Source: an uncultured Alphaproteobacteria bacterium
GTDB lineage: Bacteria; Pseudomonadota; Alphaproteobacteria; RF32; CAG-239
Length of the DNA: 64,000 nt
Direction of reading: 5' to 3'
NCBI GenBank assembly: GCA_934270475.1
Contig: CAKQPS010000003.1
Location: forward strand, 162,330-226,329
A program made the translations under genes and the position numbers. The notes beneath the pieces are model-generated. The model was not told where the DNA came from, ran no database searches, and worked only from the letters and a program-made list of their open reading frames with translations. Position 1 is the first letter of the stretch. Every line of letters starts with the position of its first letter. This document shows positions 44,064 through 52,830 of the stretch, one piece after another.

Positions 44064-44451
44064 AACGCCGTTTATCAATAAATTTGGCGCTGTGTTTTTT
44101 TGTGAGCCGGACAAAGCGCAAAGCCGAGAGTGCAACTATACCGCCGTTACCAAAGACAATTTGGTGCTTTGCCAATATGATAAAATTTCCGGCTTATATA
44201 CATTTCCCAAAGAAGAATATTTGAAATTGACCGAAACTCCGACTTTTAATTATACTTTGCATGCGTATGTTGAGGAAAACGGAGAATATTATAAAGACAC
44301 GCAGAATTTTAAGGTCTATGATGTGGAAAATGCGCAAATTGACAGCGGACTGCTCAGCTGGCAGCTGCTGGAAGATATTATGGTTGGCAATGTGATGCTT
44401 GATGAAACTTTGCGAAGCGGATTCAATAATTTGATTGTCAGAATGAGGTAG
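44056..44451 (+). CDS. Uncharacterised protein overlapping gmk (131 aa)
   Basis: A soluble acidic protein. The central part, TKDNLVLCQYDKISGLYTFPKEEYLKL with following strands (YTLHAYVEENGEYY), is vaguely reminiscent of a NUDIX beta-sheet, but the NUDIX box is absent, so I do not assign it. It overlaps gmk by 8 bp and ends 5 bp before cysK, so it is part of a gmk-orf-cysK-lptG operon. No known function. Confidence 0.72.
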   Translation: MTETPFINKFGAVFFCEPDKAQSRECNYTAVTKDNLVLCQYDKISGLYTFPKEEYLKLTETPTFNYTLHAYVEENGEYYKDTQNFKVYDVENAQIDSGLLSWQLLEDIMVGNVMLDETLRSGFNNLIVRMR

Positions 44452-44456
44452 TAAAA

Positions 44457-45407
44457 ATGCAGAAAATATATGATTCCATAGAAGAATTGGTTGGTCACAC
44501 TCCTTTGTTAAAGCTCAATAAATTGATGAAAAAATTTGAGAGCAAAGCAAATATCATCGGTAAATGCGAATTTTATAATCCGATTTTTTCGGTAAAAGAC
44601 CGCGTCGCCTTGAATATGATAAATAAAGCCCCATTCAGCAAAATTAACAATGATACGGTTTTTATTGAGGCAACTTCCGGCAACACCGGAGTTGGACTTG
44701 CTGCTTTTTGTGCCGAACGCGGCTATAAGCTGGTGATTGTTATGCCGGAAAATATGGCGCGTGAAAAAATTGCGCTTATCCGCCAATTTGGCGCAGAAGT
44801 TTTGCTTACTCCGGCGGCAGAAGGTATGGCTGGCGCAATACATAAAGTGGAAATGCTGAAAGCCCGCTCGGCAAATTTGATAGAATTTAAGCAGTTTGAA
44901 AATCAAGCCAATGTTGAGGCTCATCAGCTGACCACCGGAACCGAAATTATGGAAGACACCGGCGGAAATGTTGATGCCGTTGTCTGCGGAGTTGGAACCG
45001 CCGGAACAATCACCGGTATTGCCTCTTCATTGAAATCATGCATTCCTGATTTATATGTGATGGCGGTAGAGCCTGCCGAAAGTCCGGTTTTGAGCGGCGG
45101 GCAGAAAGGCGCGCACAAAATCGGCGGTATCGGCGCCGGATTTATTCCGCCGCTATATCGTGCAGAATTGGTGAATGAAGTTTATAAGGTGCCAAGCAAC
45201 AGCGCACTGGAAATGACCAAAATTGTGGCGCAGACCGAGGGACTGCCTGTCGGAGTTTCGGCTGCCGCTGCTTTGTGCGGAGCTGTTAATTTGGCAAGCC
45301 GCGATGAAATGACTGGCAAAAACATTGTTGTTGTTTTACCGGACAGTATCGAACGTTATTTGTCAGACCCGTTTTTTAATGAAGAAAAAGCCGAAGTTCA
45401 GGAATAA
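44457..45407 (+). CDS. cysK: Cysteine synthase A (O-acetylserine sulfhydrylase)
   Basis: PLP enzyme that joins O-acetylserine and sulphide to cysteine; its substrate is made by cysE at 30472. The PLP lysine lies in FSVKDRVALNMI, the substrate loop is EATSGNTGVGLA and the phosphate loop GVGTAGTITG. Length of 316 fits CysK. GAGGT lies before the ATG. It is the third gene of the gmk operon and ends 3 bp before lptG. Confidence 0.94.
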   Translation: MQKIYDSIEELVGHTPLLKLNKLMKKFESKANIIGKCEFYNPIFSVKDRVALNMINKAPFSKINNDTVFIEATSGNTGVGLAAFCAERGYKLVIVMPENMAREKIALIRQFGAEVLLTPAAEGMAGAIHKVEMLKARSANLIEFKQFENQANVEAHQLTTGTEIMEDTGGNVDAVVCGVGTAGTITGIASSLKSCIPDLYVMAVEPAESPVLSGGQKGAHKIGGIGAGFIPPLYRAELVNEVYKVPSNSALEMTKIVAQTEGLPVGVSAAAALCGAVNLASRDEMTGKNIVVVLPDSIERYLSDPFFNEEKAEVQE

Positions 45408-45410
45408 AAA

Positions 45411-46517
45411 ATGAAATTTTTTGCAATTTTAAGCCGTTATTTGAACCGCCAGCTGCTGGGCAACTTTTTTATGGTTCTTTTTGCTATTTTGGGCATTATT
45501 TTGATGTTTGATTCCATAGAAACCCTGCGTAAAGTTTCGGGGCGGGACGATGTTACTATGTGGTTTGCCGCGCAGCTGGCGGTAACCCGTGTTACAAAAA
45601 CGGTGGAAATTGTAATTCCGTTTGTGATGATGGTGGGGGCTATGATAACTTTTTGGCGCCTCAGTAAAAGCAATGAATTTGTCATTATCCGCTCGGCAGG
45701 TGTTTCTATGATGGGCTTTTTGCGTCCGCTGATTATAGCTGCTTTCTTTTTGGGGCTTGCTAACACTATGCTGTTTAATCCGATTGCCGCCAAAATGTAT
45801 GAATGGCATGAAGTTTTGGATTACCGTTTGGATTCTCGCGATCCTAATGCGGTGTTGTTTTCCAGCAAAGGTCTGTGGATTCGTGAAGCTGTCGGCGACG
45901 GCAAAGTGCTGCTGATACAGGCAAAAACGCTGCGGCAGGAAAATAACACACTATGGATGCGCGATGTCAGTATTACCGAGCTCAGTGCCAATGCTAAAAT
46001 TTTAAAAGGCTATGAAGCATATTTCGCCACTTTGGAAGGTAATACTTTTCATCTTAAAGACGTTAAAGTTTTGGAAGGCGGCAAACCGGTTGAGTTTTTA
46101 ATGGACTATGCTTATCAAACCAGTATCAATATGGAGCGCATCAAAGAAAACTTTATTGAACCTGACGCTATTTCATTTTGGCAGCTGCCTGAAACTATTG
46201 CCTTTTATGAACAAGCGGGCTTTTCGGCGCGCCGCCACTGGATGCGCTATTTAAGCTTGCTGATAGCGCCGTTTCAGCTGGTCGGAATGTTGATGATTGC
46301 CGCTATTTTTATGCTTCAAAACACCCAGCGTGGTTCGGGTATTTTAATGCGGGTTGTGCTGAGTATTGTTGTCGGCTTTGTTGTTTATTTTTCTTCACAG
46401 GTGGTTTATGCCTTTGGTGTAAACGGCTATATTCCTGTATGGCTTGCTGTGTCGGCGCCGACTTTGATTATTTTGCTGACTGGTACGTCTATGCTGGTTT
46501 CAGCCGATGAAGTATAA
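45411..46517 (+). CDS. lptG: LPS export ABC transporter permease LptG
   Basis: Inner-membrane permease of the LptB2FG complex that extracts LPS. The 368-residue YjgP/YjgQ-family protein has the N-terminal amphipathic helix and TM1 (YLNRQLLGNFFMVLFAILGII), three more N-terminal helices, a periplasmic jellyroll domain (about 145-265) and two or three C-terminal helices. It is LptG rather than LptF by resemblance of the opening segment, though this is less sure. It ends the gmk-orf-cysK-lptG operon. Confidence 0.88.
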   Translation: MKFFAILSRYLNRQLLGNFFMVLFAILGIILMFDSIETLRKVSGRDDVTMWFAAQLAVTRVTKTVEIVIPFVMMVGAMITFWRLSKSNEFVIIRSAGVSMMGFLRPLIIAAFFLGLANTMLFNPIAAKMYEWHEVLDYRLDSRDPNAVLFSSKGLWIREAVGDGKVLLIQAKTLRQENNTLWMRDVSITELSANAKILKGYEAYFATLEGNTFHLKDVKVLEGGKPVEFLMDYAYQTSINMERIKENFIEPDAISFWQLPETIAFYEQAGFSARRHWMRYLSLLIAPFQLVGMLMIAAIFMLQNTQRGSGILMRVVLSIVVGFVVYFSSQVVYAFGVNGYIPVWLAVSAPTLIILLTGTSMLVSADEV

Positions 46518-46528
46518 AAGCCGAAAGC

Positions 46529-47773
46529 TTACGGCAGAATAAGCGGAGCTCCCAACAGATTGGAACCGAATTCAGATAGTTTTTGATATAATTCATCTTT
46601 ATAAGGTCTTACAGCGTCCATATCATTAGAGGTTGTTTGATAGAGTTGAATTGATGCTTCAATAAAATATTTGTGAGTTAAGCGCTCTTCCGGAGTGTAA
46701 TAGTCAAACTGGTTAATCATTTTATAAATATAGCCTTTTTTCAGGATATTCATAGAAGTTATTTCCGCGTAAGATTGACTGGCGGAACGATAGGCTTTCA
46801 GTGTTTTGTCGCAGGTATACGCCCAATCGTCCAAGCCGAAAGCTTGATTGCCGATAATTTTTTGAAATTCCTGCCTCATGCCCAGCCATTTTACTTTACG
46901 GGCAACGGTTTGGCAGGGGTTAACCATTGTTTTTAGAAACGCCGCGTTTGGGTTTATGCCGTGTTTTTCGTCCCAATAACTCATAATGCCGTTTAACGAA
47001 ATAAATCTAACCTCGGTTTGTAAATCTGATTTAAATTCTAGTAAATTATCCAGCGTTCCGATAAAAGCTTTTACGTCAGCCTGAGAAAGCGGAGTCGCCG
47101 CATCGGCACTATAATGTCTGATACCAAGATTTTGAGGCTGTTCAGGTGCGTTTAGGGCAAATTTCTCGGTCGGCACTTCTTTTAAGGCGCTTTCCAGCAG
47201 CTCTTTTTTGATGCGTATCGGCGGCATATTTTGATGTTTGTTGATAGTTTGCGGAAACTCGCGGGAATTTACGCCTTCGCCGAAAATCATCGGCATCAAA
47301 TAAATATACAGCCCCGGAGAGATAAATTCTATATCCGGTATGGCGGCGAGTTTGGAGGCAATTTTTTGCGGAAATTTGTTTTTTGTTTCTTTAATCCCCG
47401 GCAGCTCTAAAATTTTGCCGGACAGCCCCGGAACTGTGTGTAAAACCGGTCCGATATAAGGATAAAATTCTTTCGGCAGATGCTGTAAATCACGCAACAA
47501 GCCTTCCTCATCGGCACTTTCAATGCGCTTTTCAATGGTGCCGAATTGTTTAATGCTGTTATTGAAATCCTTATCAAAAACAGGCGGAATATTCCAGCTG
47601 TAATCATAATGCCAGTCATAATCGCTGCGTGATTTGGCATATTCTTTTTGCAGCCGCCAAAGCATTGGTATTTCTTCATTCAAATTGACATCGTAAGCGT
47701 GTTCAAATTCTTTAAGCTGAGCTTGAGACTGAGCCGAAAATAACAGTATGAAAAAAAACAAAATTAAGCGCAT
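46529..47773 (-). CDS. Secreted protein of unknown function (414 aa)
   Basis: A signal peptide (MRLILFFFILLFSAQSQAQ) directs it to the periplasm. The mature chain is mainly helical with many Trp/Tyr/Pro-rich segments (LWRLQKEYAKSRSDYDWHYDYSW, PPVFDKDFNNSI). Two cysteines, in NPCQTV and AYTCDK, may form a disulphide. I recognise no domain. It is a single gene converging on lptG (11 bp between stops) and divergent from gcrA. The family seems lineage-specific. Confidence 0.75.
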   Translation of the reverse strand: MRLILFFFILLFSAQSQAQLKEFEHAYDVNLNEEIPMLWRLQKEYAKSRSDYDWHYDYSWNIPPVFDKDFNNSIKQFGTIEKRIESADEEGLLRDLQHLPKEFYPYIGPVLHTVPGLSGKILELPGIKETKNKFPQKIASKLAAIPDIEFISPGLYIYLMPMIFGEGVNSREFPQTINKHQNMPPIRIKKELLESALKEVPTEKFALNAPEQPQNLGIRHYSADAATPLSQADVKAFIGTLDNLLEFKSDLQTEVRFISLNGIMSYWDEKHGINPNAAFLKTMVNPCQTVARKVKWLGMRQEFQKIIGNQAFGLDDWAYTCDKTLKAYRSASQSYAEITSMNILKKGYIYKMINQFDYYTPEERLTHKYFIEASIQLYQTTSNDMDAVRPYKDELYQKLSEFGSNLLGAPLILP

Positions 47774-47901
47774 GGAAACCTCTCTACATATAGTCTAGGG
47801 TATATTTATTAAAAAAAAGTGATGAAACGCCGATTTTTGACTAGACATAAAACAAATAATTTTGTAAAAATCTATAAAAGGATAATTTAAGGAGATTTTA
47901 A

Positions 47902-48351
47902 ATGGCTTGGACAGAAGAAATGGTTGAAGGGCTGCGTCAAATGTGGCTTGAAGGTTTGACCGCAAATGAAATTGCCAAAAGACTTGGCGTTTCAAAAAAT
48001 TCTATTGTTGGAAAAGTGCACCGTTTGTGTCTGAAGGCAAGACCGTCTCCAATTAAAAAGAAAGAAGATGAGCCAATAGCCGAAGCTGCGGCAGAAACCG
48101 CGGCGGAAGAAGTTACTGAGGTGTCAAAACCGGAGGAAAACAGCGTAGAAACAGAAGTTAAAGCTGCTAAAAAAGTTCGTAAAAACGGTCATCATGTTAA
48201 ATTGATGGAACTTGACAGCCATACATGCCGCTGGCCTTTAGGCGACCCTCGCGATGAAGATTTTTGCTTTTGCGGCAAAAAGGTGCGTATGGGGCAAACT
48301 TATTGCGAAGAGCACGCCAATATGGCTTATGTAAAAGCGTCTAAAAAATAG
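47902..48351 (+). CDS. gcrA: Cell-cycle regulator GcrA
   Basis: DNA-binding coactivator that works with sigma-70 at promoters carrying methylated GANTC sites in Alphaproteobacteria. The N-terminal helix-turn-helix (WTEEMVEGLRQMWLEGLTANEIAKRLG) and NSIVGKVHRL are highly conserved. The middle is Glu/Ala/Lys-rich. The C-terminal segment has HTCRWPLGDPRDEDFCFCG and CEEHA, with Cys/His that may bind zinc. AAGGAG lies 8 bp before the ATG. This gene is the best taxonomic marker in the window. Confidence 0.96.
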   Translation: MAWTEEMVEGLRQMWLEGLTANEIAKRLGVSKNSIVGKVHRLCLKARPSPIKKKEDEPIAEAAAETAAEEVTEVSKPEENSVETEVKAAKKVRKNGHHVKLMELDSHTCRWPLGDPRDEDFCFCGKKVRMGQTYCEEHANMAYVKASKK

Positions 48352-48371
48352 GCTGTTGCAAAAAAAAGTTT

Positions 48372-48400
48372 AGGGGGCTGTTTTCCAGCCTCTTTTTTTT
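48372..48400 (+). terminator. Rho-independent terminator after gcrA
   Basis: GGGGCTG / CAGCCTC hairpin with a 5-nt loop and an eight-T run, 20 bp after the stop. Confidence 0.88.
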
Positions 48401-48447
48401 ATAAAATCAAAGCATATATTTCTCAAAAATTAAAAACAGGGGAGTAT

Positions 48448-49593
48448 ATGATGAAAAAAACTTTTGTCGGAACTTTGGGACTGTTGTTGCTTGCTCAAAC
48501 CGCCAATGCAGCTCAGCCTTCTTTAAGCGGAGATTATTTATCTTTCAAAAATTGGTTGAACAAAGAATATAATATTGATTACGACCTGACCTATTCCGTT
48601 TTGTGGCAAAGAACTTCGCCAAGCGGACATAACAACGCCGTGCAGTCTTATTTATATCCATCTGTGACCTGGACGACATTTGATAATGAATACGGCACCG
48701 GAGCTTTGAATTTTACTTATAACAGTGTGTATTACGGCGGGCATTCGGCAGAAGATATCCAAAACCGCAGCGGATTGGTGTCGCCGATAAACGACTTTAA
48801 CGCCTACGAGCAAAGCTTTGCCGGACTGTATTATACCTATCAATTTCCCAAGCAGTATAATTGGCTGACTTTGGGTGCTGGTCAATATAATCTGTTTATG
48901 TTTGACGGAACGGACTATGACGGCAATCAGCAAGTTAATTTCTTAAACTTTTCTTTGTCGCAAAACGGCAGCGCCACATATTCTTCTGCCGGATTGGGCG
49001 CCTATGTGCAGGCAACGCCGGATAATTGGCTGTTTGTTGCCGGTTTTCAGGACGCCACCAATATCGAGGCGCCGAGTATTCGGGTTAACCGTTTGAAAAA
49101 GAAACATTTTACCACCTTCGGACAAATCGGCTATAACCCGACTATTAAAGGTTTGGGCGCAGGGCAGTATTCTATTATGCTTTATAACCAGCCGGCAGTT
49201 AAAGAGCAGCCGCAAACTACCAACGGCTGGTCAATCAACATTCAGCAGAATTTGACTGAAAAACTGGCGCTGTTCGGACGTCTGAACGGTGTAAGCGGAC
49301 ACGTTATCACCACCAACCAAACTTATGCCGCCGGTCTTATTTATAATAATCCGCTCAACCGCAACAGCCTTGACCAAATAGGCTTGGCGTATGCCTATAA
49401 CAAAGTTGATGCCAAGGCGGTCGGCGCGGAAATTTATCATAAAGCCGAACAGGTGGTTGAGGCTTATTGGGCGTGGGGAATTTCTAAATGGGCGACCATA
49501 ACGCCTGATTTTCAGTTTTATTTTAATCCGGCTCTTAATAAAAAATCAAATTACGGCAGTGTAAGCTCGCTCCGTTTGACTGTGTTTTTTTAA
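48448..49593 (+). CDS. OprB-like carbohydrate-selective porin
   Basis: An outer-membrane beta-barrel. A signal peptide (MMKKTFVGTLGLLLLAQTANA) is followed by alternating aromatic strands (YLYPSVTWTTF, GALNFTYNSVYYGG, WLTLGAGQYNLFMF, ATYSSAGLGAYVQA) and a C-terminal Phe (LRLTVFF) as required for BAM recognition. The pattern with GLVSPIND and WSINIQQNLTEKLALFGRLNG suits the OprB/carbohydrate porin family. Length of 381 is typical. GGGGAG lies before the first of two ATGs. Flanked by terminators, so transcribed alone. Confidence 0.82.
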   Translation: MMKKTFVGTLGLLLLAQTANAAQPSLSGDYLSFKNWLNKEYNIDYDLTYSVLWQRTSPSGHNNAVQSYLYPSVTWTTFDNEYGTGALNFTYNSVYYGGHSAEDIQNRSGLVSPINDFNAYEQSFAGLYYTYQFPKQYNWLTLGAGQYNLFMFDGTDYDGNQQVNFLNFSLSQNGSATYSSAGLGAYVQATPDNWLFVAGFQDATNIEAPSIRVNRLKKKHFTTFGQIGYNPTIKGLGAGQYSIMLYNQPAVKEQPQTTNGWSINIQQNLTEKLALFGRLNGVSGHVITTNQTYAAGLIYNNPLNRNSLDQIGLAYAYNKVDAKAVGAEIYHKAEQVVEAYWAWGISKWATITPDFQFYFNPALNKKSNYGSVSSLRLTVFF

Positions 49594-49611
49594 GAAATTA
49601 AACTCAAAATT

Positions 49612-49643
49612 AAATACCGGCTGTTGATTAGTCGGTATTTTTG
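49612..49643 (+). terminator. Rho-independent terminator after the porin
   Basis: AAATACCG / CGGTATTT hairpin with a 13-nt loop, followed by TTG and T-rich bases. Confidence 0.8.
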
Positions 49644-49716
49644 TATTTTTTGCTTTACTTTATGTTAAAAATGGGGAATTACTAGACCTGCAATATTTTA
49701 GAAAATTGAGGTGGAT

Positions 49717-50247
49717 ATGTTAAAACTAAAACACATTTTGCTGTTGTTGTTATTGACAGGCTGTACTTCTTCCGAAGTTAAAATGGTGCCTGGAATTGTG
49801 CCGAACACAGCAAAAGAAAAACAAGTGGTGAAAGTTATGCCTAGTAATGTGATTGGTGAAATTGAACCTGTTTATTTGCTGCCGATGAAATCTCCGTTTA
49901 TATCGCGTATAGATACCGGCGCTACTACTTCAGCTTTGGACGCAGTAGATATTAAGCCGTTTGAACGCGACGGACGCCGCTGGGTTTCATTTACGGTTGT
50001 CAACCGCGCTACCAAAGAAAAACATACATTTGAAAAGCCTTTGCTGAAAAATGCCAAAATTAAACGAATCGGCGAGGAAGAAAAACGCCCGATGGTTGAA
50101 ATGGAAGTGCGTATGGGCAAAGATGTGTTCAGAGCAAATTTTACGGTGGCAGAACGCGAAAAGTTTGAATATCAAACCTTGATTGGACGTAACATTTTAT
50201 ATGGACGCGCCGTTGTTGATGTAACAGTATCAAACACCCTGAAATAA
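49717..50247 (+). CDS. Retropepsin-like lipoprotein (RimB / Zn_protease family)
   Basis: A lipoprotein (lipobox LTGC, Cys near residue 15) carrying a retroviral-type aspartic protease domain with the catalytic motif IDTGATTSALDA. Such proteins are often named ATP-dependent zinc protease, but the DTGA motif indicates an aspartic protease fold. The ATG at 49717 is chosen because GAGGTG overlaps the alternative GTG at 49711. The family is found with an inactive transglutaminase-7TM protein and an ATP-grasp ligase, and both follow here. The likely role is processing peptide tags made by that ligase in the envelope. Confidence 0.88.
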   Translation: MLKLKHILLLLLLTGCTSSEVKMVPGIVPNTAKEKQVVKVMPSNVIGEIEPVYLLPMKSPFISRIDTGATTSALDAVDIKPFERDGRRWVSFTVVNRATKEKHTFEKPLLKNAKIKRIGEEEKRPMVEMEVRMGKDVFRANFTVAEREKFEYQTLIGRNILYGRAVVDVTVSNTLK

Positions 50248-50255
50248 GGGGAGAA

Positions 50256-50281
50256 GGCAGAATTTTTCTGCCGTTTTTTTG
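50256..50281 (+). terminator. Hairpin with T-run between the retropepsin and 7TM genes
   Basis: GGCAGAA / TTCTGCC hairpin with a 3-nt loop and seven T. It may attenuate transcription into the next two genes, whose ATG lies 17 bp further on. Confidence 0.75.
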
Positions 50282-50297
50282 TTTAAGGATTGGAACT

Positions 50298-51833
50298 ATG
50301 CTTAAAAAAATTATTTCAGTACGCGGTATTTTGACTATTTTATTGCTGCTTTCGGTTATTGCGGCGTCATTGGCAACCTATTATAAAATTGTTTATTGGG
50401 GATTTAGTTTCCGCCCGCAGGATAAATCTGATGTGTGGACGGTTGATGCTCATGTTTCATTTAAACCGACAGGCGACCCGATAGAAGTTTCTCTTTCCAC
50501 CCCGCGTATCAGCAAGGAATATAAAATTTTGAGCGCAGATGTTGTTGCTCCGGGCTATGATGTTAAAACAGATGAAAAAAATCACCGCGTGATTATGAAA
50601 TCCGCTGCCCGTGCCGTAAAGCAGGACGTTTATTACCGCATTATGATTTATGATAATGAAGACACCAGCGGCAAAGAAATTAGCGACAGACCTGCCGACG
50701 TTAAAGTTCGTTATGATGACGATCAGCAAGAAGAAATGGTTAACGCCATTTGGGCTTTGGCAGAAAATAAAGAAGGCGAGACCAAAGCGCAGCGTTTGAT
50801 TTCAGTTTTAAACGAGCAGCCTTTAGCTCCTGAAGTTGATTCATTTTTGCCGGTGCAGAAAAATCCGCAGATTATGGCAGAAAAAATCATCTTTTTGCTG
50901 AATGCCAAAAAAATTCCGGCGCGTGTGGTTCGCGGCGTTAAGCTGAGTGAAAAGAAAAGAGCCACCGTTGCCGATTTAATGGTTGAAGCCTATGAGGGCT
51001 CTAAGTGGAAAATTTATGACATCAACACCGGAAAATCCGGCTTGCCGAAAAGCTTTGTAATTTTCCAGCGCGGCGGCAATTCGCTTTTGGACGTTTCCGG
51101 CGGTTATGATTCCAAAGTTAAATTTTCAGTTATTAAATCAGTGGTATCGTCCTTCAAAATGGCAGGCAGACGCGCTAAATATGAAAACAGCCGCTGGTTT
51201 GACTTTACCATTTATAACTTGCCGTCTTTAGAGCAAAACACCTTAAAATGGCTGATGATATTCCCGCTGGGTATTTTGCTGATTGTGCTGATGCGCAATG
51301 TTATCGGTATTCAGACCATGGGGACGTTTACGCCGATGTTGATTTCTATGTCATTAGTGAAAACCGGATTTATCCCAGGGCTGGTATGTTTCGGCTTGAT
51401 TATCGGTATCGGCTTGTTAATCCGCACTATGCTTACCCGCTTGAATTTGCTGCTGGTGCCAAGAATTTCATCGGTGGTTATCTGTGTGATTTTAATTATG
51501 CAGATGCTGACGATTATGGGCTATCAATATGACTTCAGCATTGCTTCTTCTGCCGTGTTCTTCCCGATTATTATTACGGCGTGGATTATTGAGCGTGCCT
51601 CGATTACTTGGGAAGAAGAGGGCGTTAAAAACGCGGTGCGTCAGGTGGTAAACAGCTTGTTTGTGGCAATTGTGACCTACGGCGTTATCAGCAATGAATA
51701 TATCCGCCATATTATGTTTGCCTTTAACGAATGGAATTTGGTAATTTTGTTTGTGGTAATGCTTTTGGGTACATACACCGGCTATCGTTTGACCGAACTG
51801 AAAAGATTTGCGCCGGTAGCTAAGGGGAAATAA
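50298..51833 (+). CDS. Inactive transglutaminase fused to seven transmembrane helices
   Basis: An inner-membrane protein of 511 residues. One N-terminal helix (ILTILLLLSVIAASLATYY) precedes a periplasmic domain with a transglutaminase-like fold (about 150-270; ARVVRGVKL, MVEAYEGSKWKIYDINTG) that lacks the catalytic Cys and His, so it is likely a binding module. The last 190 residues form about seven helices (7TM_transglut family), including RNVIGIQTMGTFTPMLI. It lies 1 bp before the ATP-grasp gene. Together with the retropepsin lipoprotein it forms a widely conserved but functionally unclear envelope module. Confidence 0.88.
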   Translation: MLKKIISVRGILTILLLLSVIAASLATYYKIVYWGFSFRPQDKSDVWTVDAHVSFKPTGDPIEVSLSTPRISKEYKILSADVVAPGYDVKTDEKNHRVIMKSAARAVKQDVYYRIMIYDNEDTSGKEISDRPADVKVRYDDDQQEEMVNAIWALAENKEGETKAQRLISVLNEQPLAPEVDSFLPVQKNPQIMAEKIIFLLNAKKIPARVVRGVKLSEKKRATVADLMVEAYEGSKWKIYDINTGKSGLPKSFVIFQRGGNSLLDVSGGYDSKVKFSVIKSVVSSFKMAGRRAKYENSRWFDFTIYNLPSLEQNTLKWLMIFPLGILLIVLMRNVIGIQTMGTFTPMLISMSLVKTGFIPGLVCFGLIIGIGLLIRTMLTRLNLLLVPRISSVVICVILIMQMLTIMGYQYDFSIASSAVFFPIIITAWIIERASITWEEEGVKNAVRQVVNSLFVAIVTYGVISNEYIRHIMFAFNEWNLVILFVVMLLGTYTGYRLTELKRFAPVAKGK

Positions 51834-51834
51834 G

Positions 51835-52785
51835 ATGTTTGATTTTCTCAAAGGTTTTGTTTCGCCTAAAAAACTGCGTCAAGCCGGCGTGCTGGGTATG
51901 AATGCGCGCAACTATAATATTATTGCCAAATTCAATAAGCGTTCGCTTTATCCGTTGGTAGATGACAAAGTGCAGACTAAAAAGCTGGCTAACAGCATAG
52001 ATATTAACACGCCGCATATGATTGGCATTGTGGAACATCAGTATGAGGTTAAAGACCTGCTGCAGCTGATTGAAGGGCAGAGTGAATTTGTGATAAAGCC
52101 TGCGCACGGCAGCGAAGGCAAAGGCGTGCTGGTGGTGGCGCATTATGAAAATGGCATATTTACCACGCCTTCCGGCAAAGTGTTGACGTTTAAAGAAGTC
52201 TATCAGCATGTTTCAAACATTTTGAGCGGTCTATATAGCTTGGGCGGACAATATGACGTGGCGCTGATTGAAGAGTTGGTGCATTTTACCGATGTGTTCA
52301 AAAATTTCAGCTATCAAGGGATTCCTGATGTGCGTCTGATTGTTTATAAGGGCTATCCGGCTTTGGCAATGACTAGACTGGCAACCAAAGAGTCTGCTGG
52401 TCGTGCAAATTTGCACCAAGGCGCTGTCGGCGTGGGCTTGTCTATCAAAACCGGCAAGGCGGTGCAGGCGGTCAGCCATAATCTACCGATTGCTTTGCAC
52501 CCAGATACCGGCGCAGATTTAATGCAGCTGCAAGTGCCGTTGTGGAAAGAGCATCTGCTAATCGGCGCGCAGGCATATGAAATGACCGGACTCGGCTATT
52601 TGGGCGCTGATATTGTTTTGGACCGCGACCGCGGACCGATGATGCTGGAATTAAACGCCCGTCCAGGGCTTTCGGTGCAGATTGCCAACGGTATCGGGCT
52701 GCAGCCGATTTTGCAGAAAATTGAAGAAACTTATCCTAAAAACTTAACTCCGCAAGAAAGAGTCGAGTTTGTCTTGAATAATTAA
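51835..52785 (+). CDS. ATP-grasp ligase, RimK-related (alpha-L-glutamate ligase-like)
   Basis: A cytoplasmic ATP-grasp enzyme, 316 residues. It has the FVIKPAHGSEGKGVLV nucleotide loop, an acidic DVRLIVYKG strand, RANLHQGAVGVG, and the metal-binding end DIVLDRDRGPMMLELNARPGL. Relatives add amino acids to peptides or proteins (RimK adds Glu to ribosomal S6). In this three-gene setting the substrate is not known. The gene begins 1 bp after the transglutaminase-7TM gene. Confidence 0.9.
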   Translation: MFDFLKGFVSPKKLRQAGVLGMNARNYNIIAKFNKRSLYPLVDDKVQTKKLANSIDINTPHMIGIVEHQYEVKDLLQLIEGQSEFVIKPAHGSEGKGVLVVAHYENGIFTTPSGKVLTFKEVYQHVSNILSGLYSLGGQYDVALIEELVHFTDVFKNFSYQGIPDVRLIVYKGYPALAMTRLATKESAGRANLHQGAVGVGLSIKTGKAVQAVSHNLPIALHPDTGADLMQLQVPLWKEHLLIGAQAYEMTGLGYLGADIVLDRDRGPMMLELNARPGLSVQIANGIGLQPILQKIEETYPKNLTPQERVEFVLNN

Positions 52786-52830
52786 ATGCGACTTCCTAAA
52801 TAGGATATTAGAAAAGAAAGGAAGCTTAAA

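Noticed and set aside
44056..44451. NUDIX hydrolase call for the gene overlapping gmk
   Set aside because: Only a vague strand pattern fits; the Glu-rich NUDIX box is missing.
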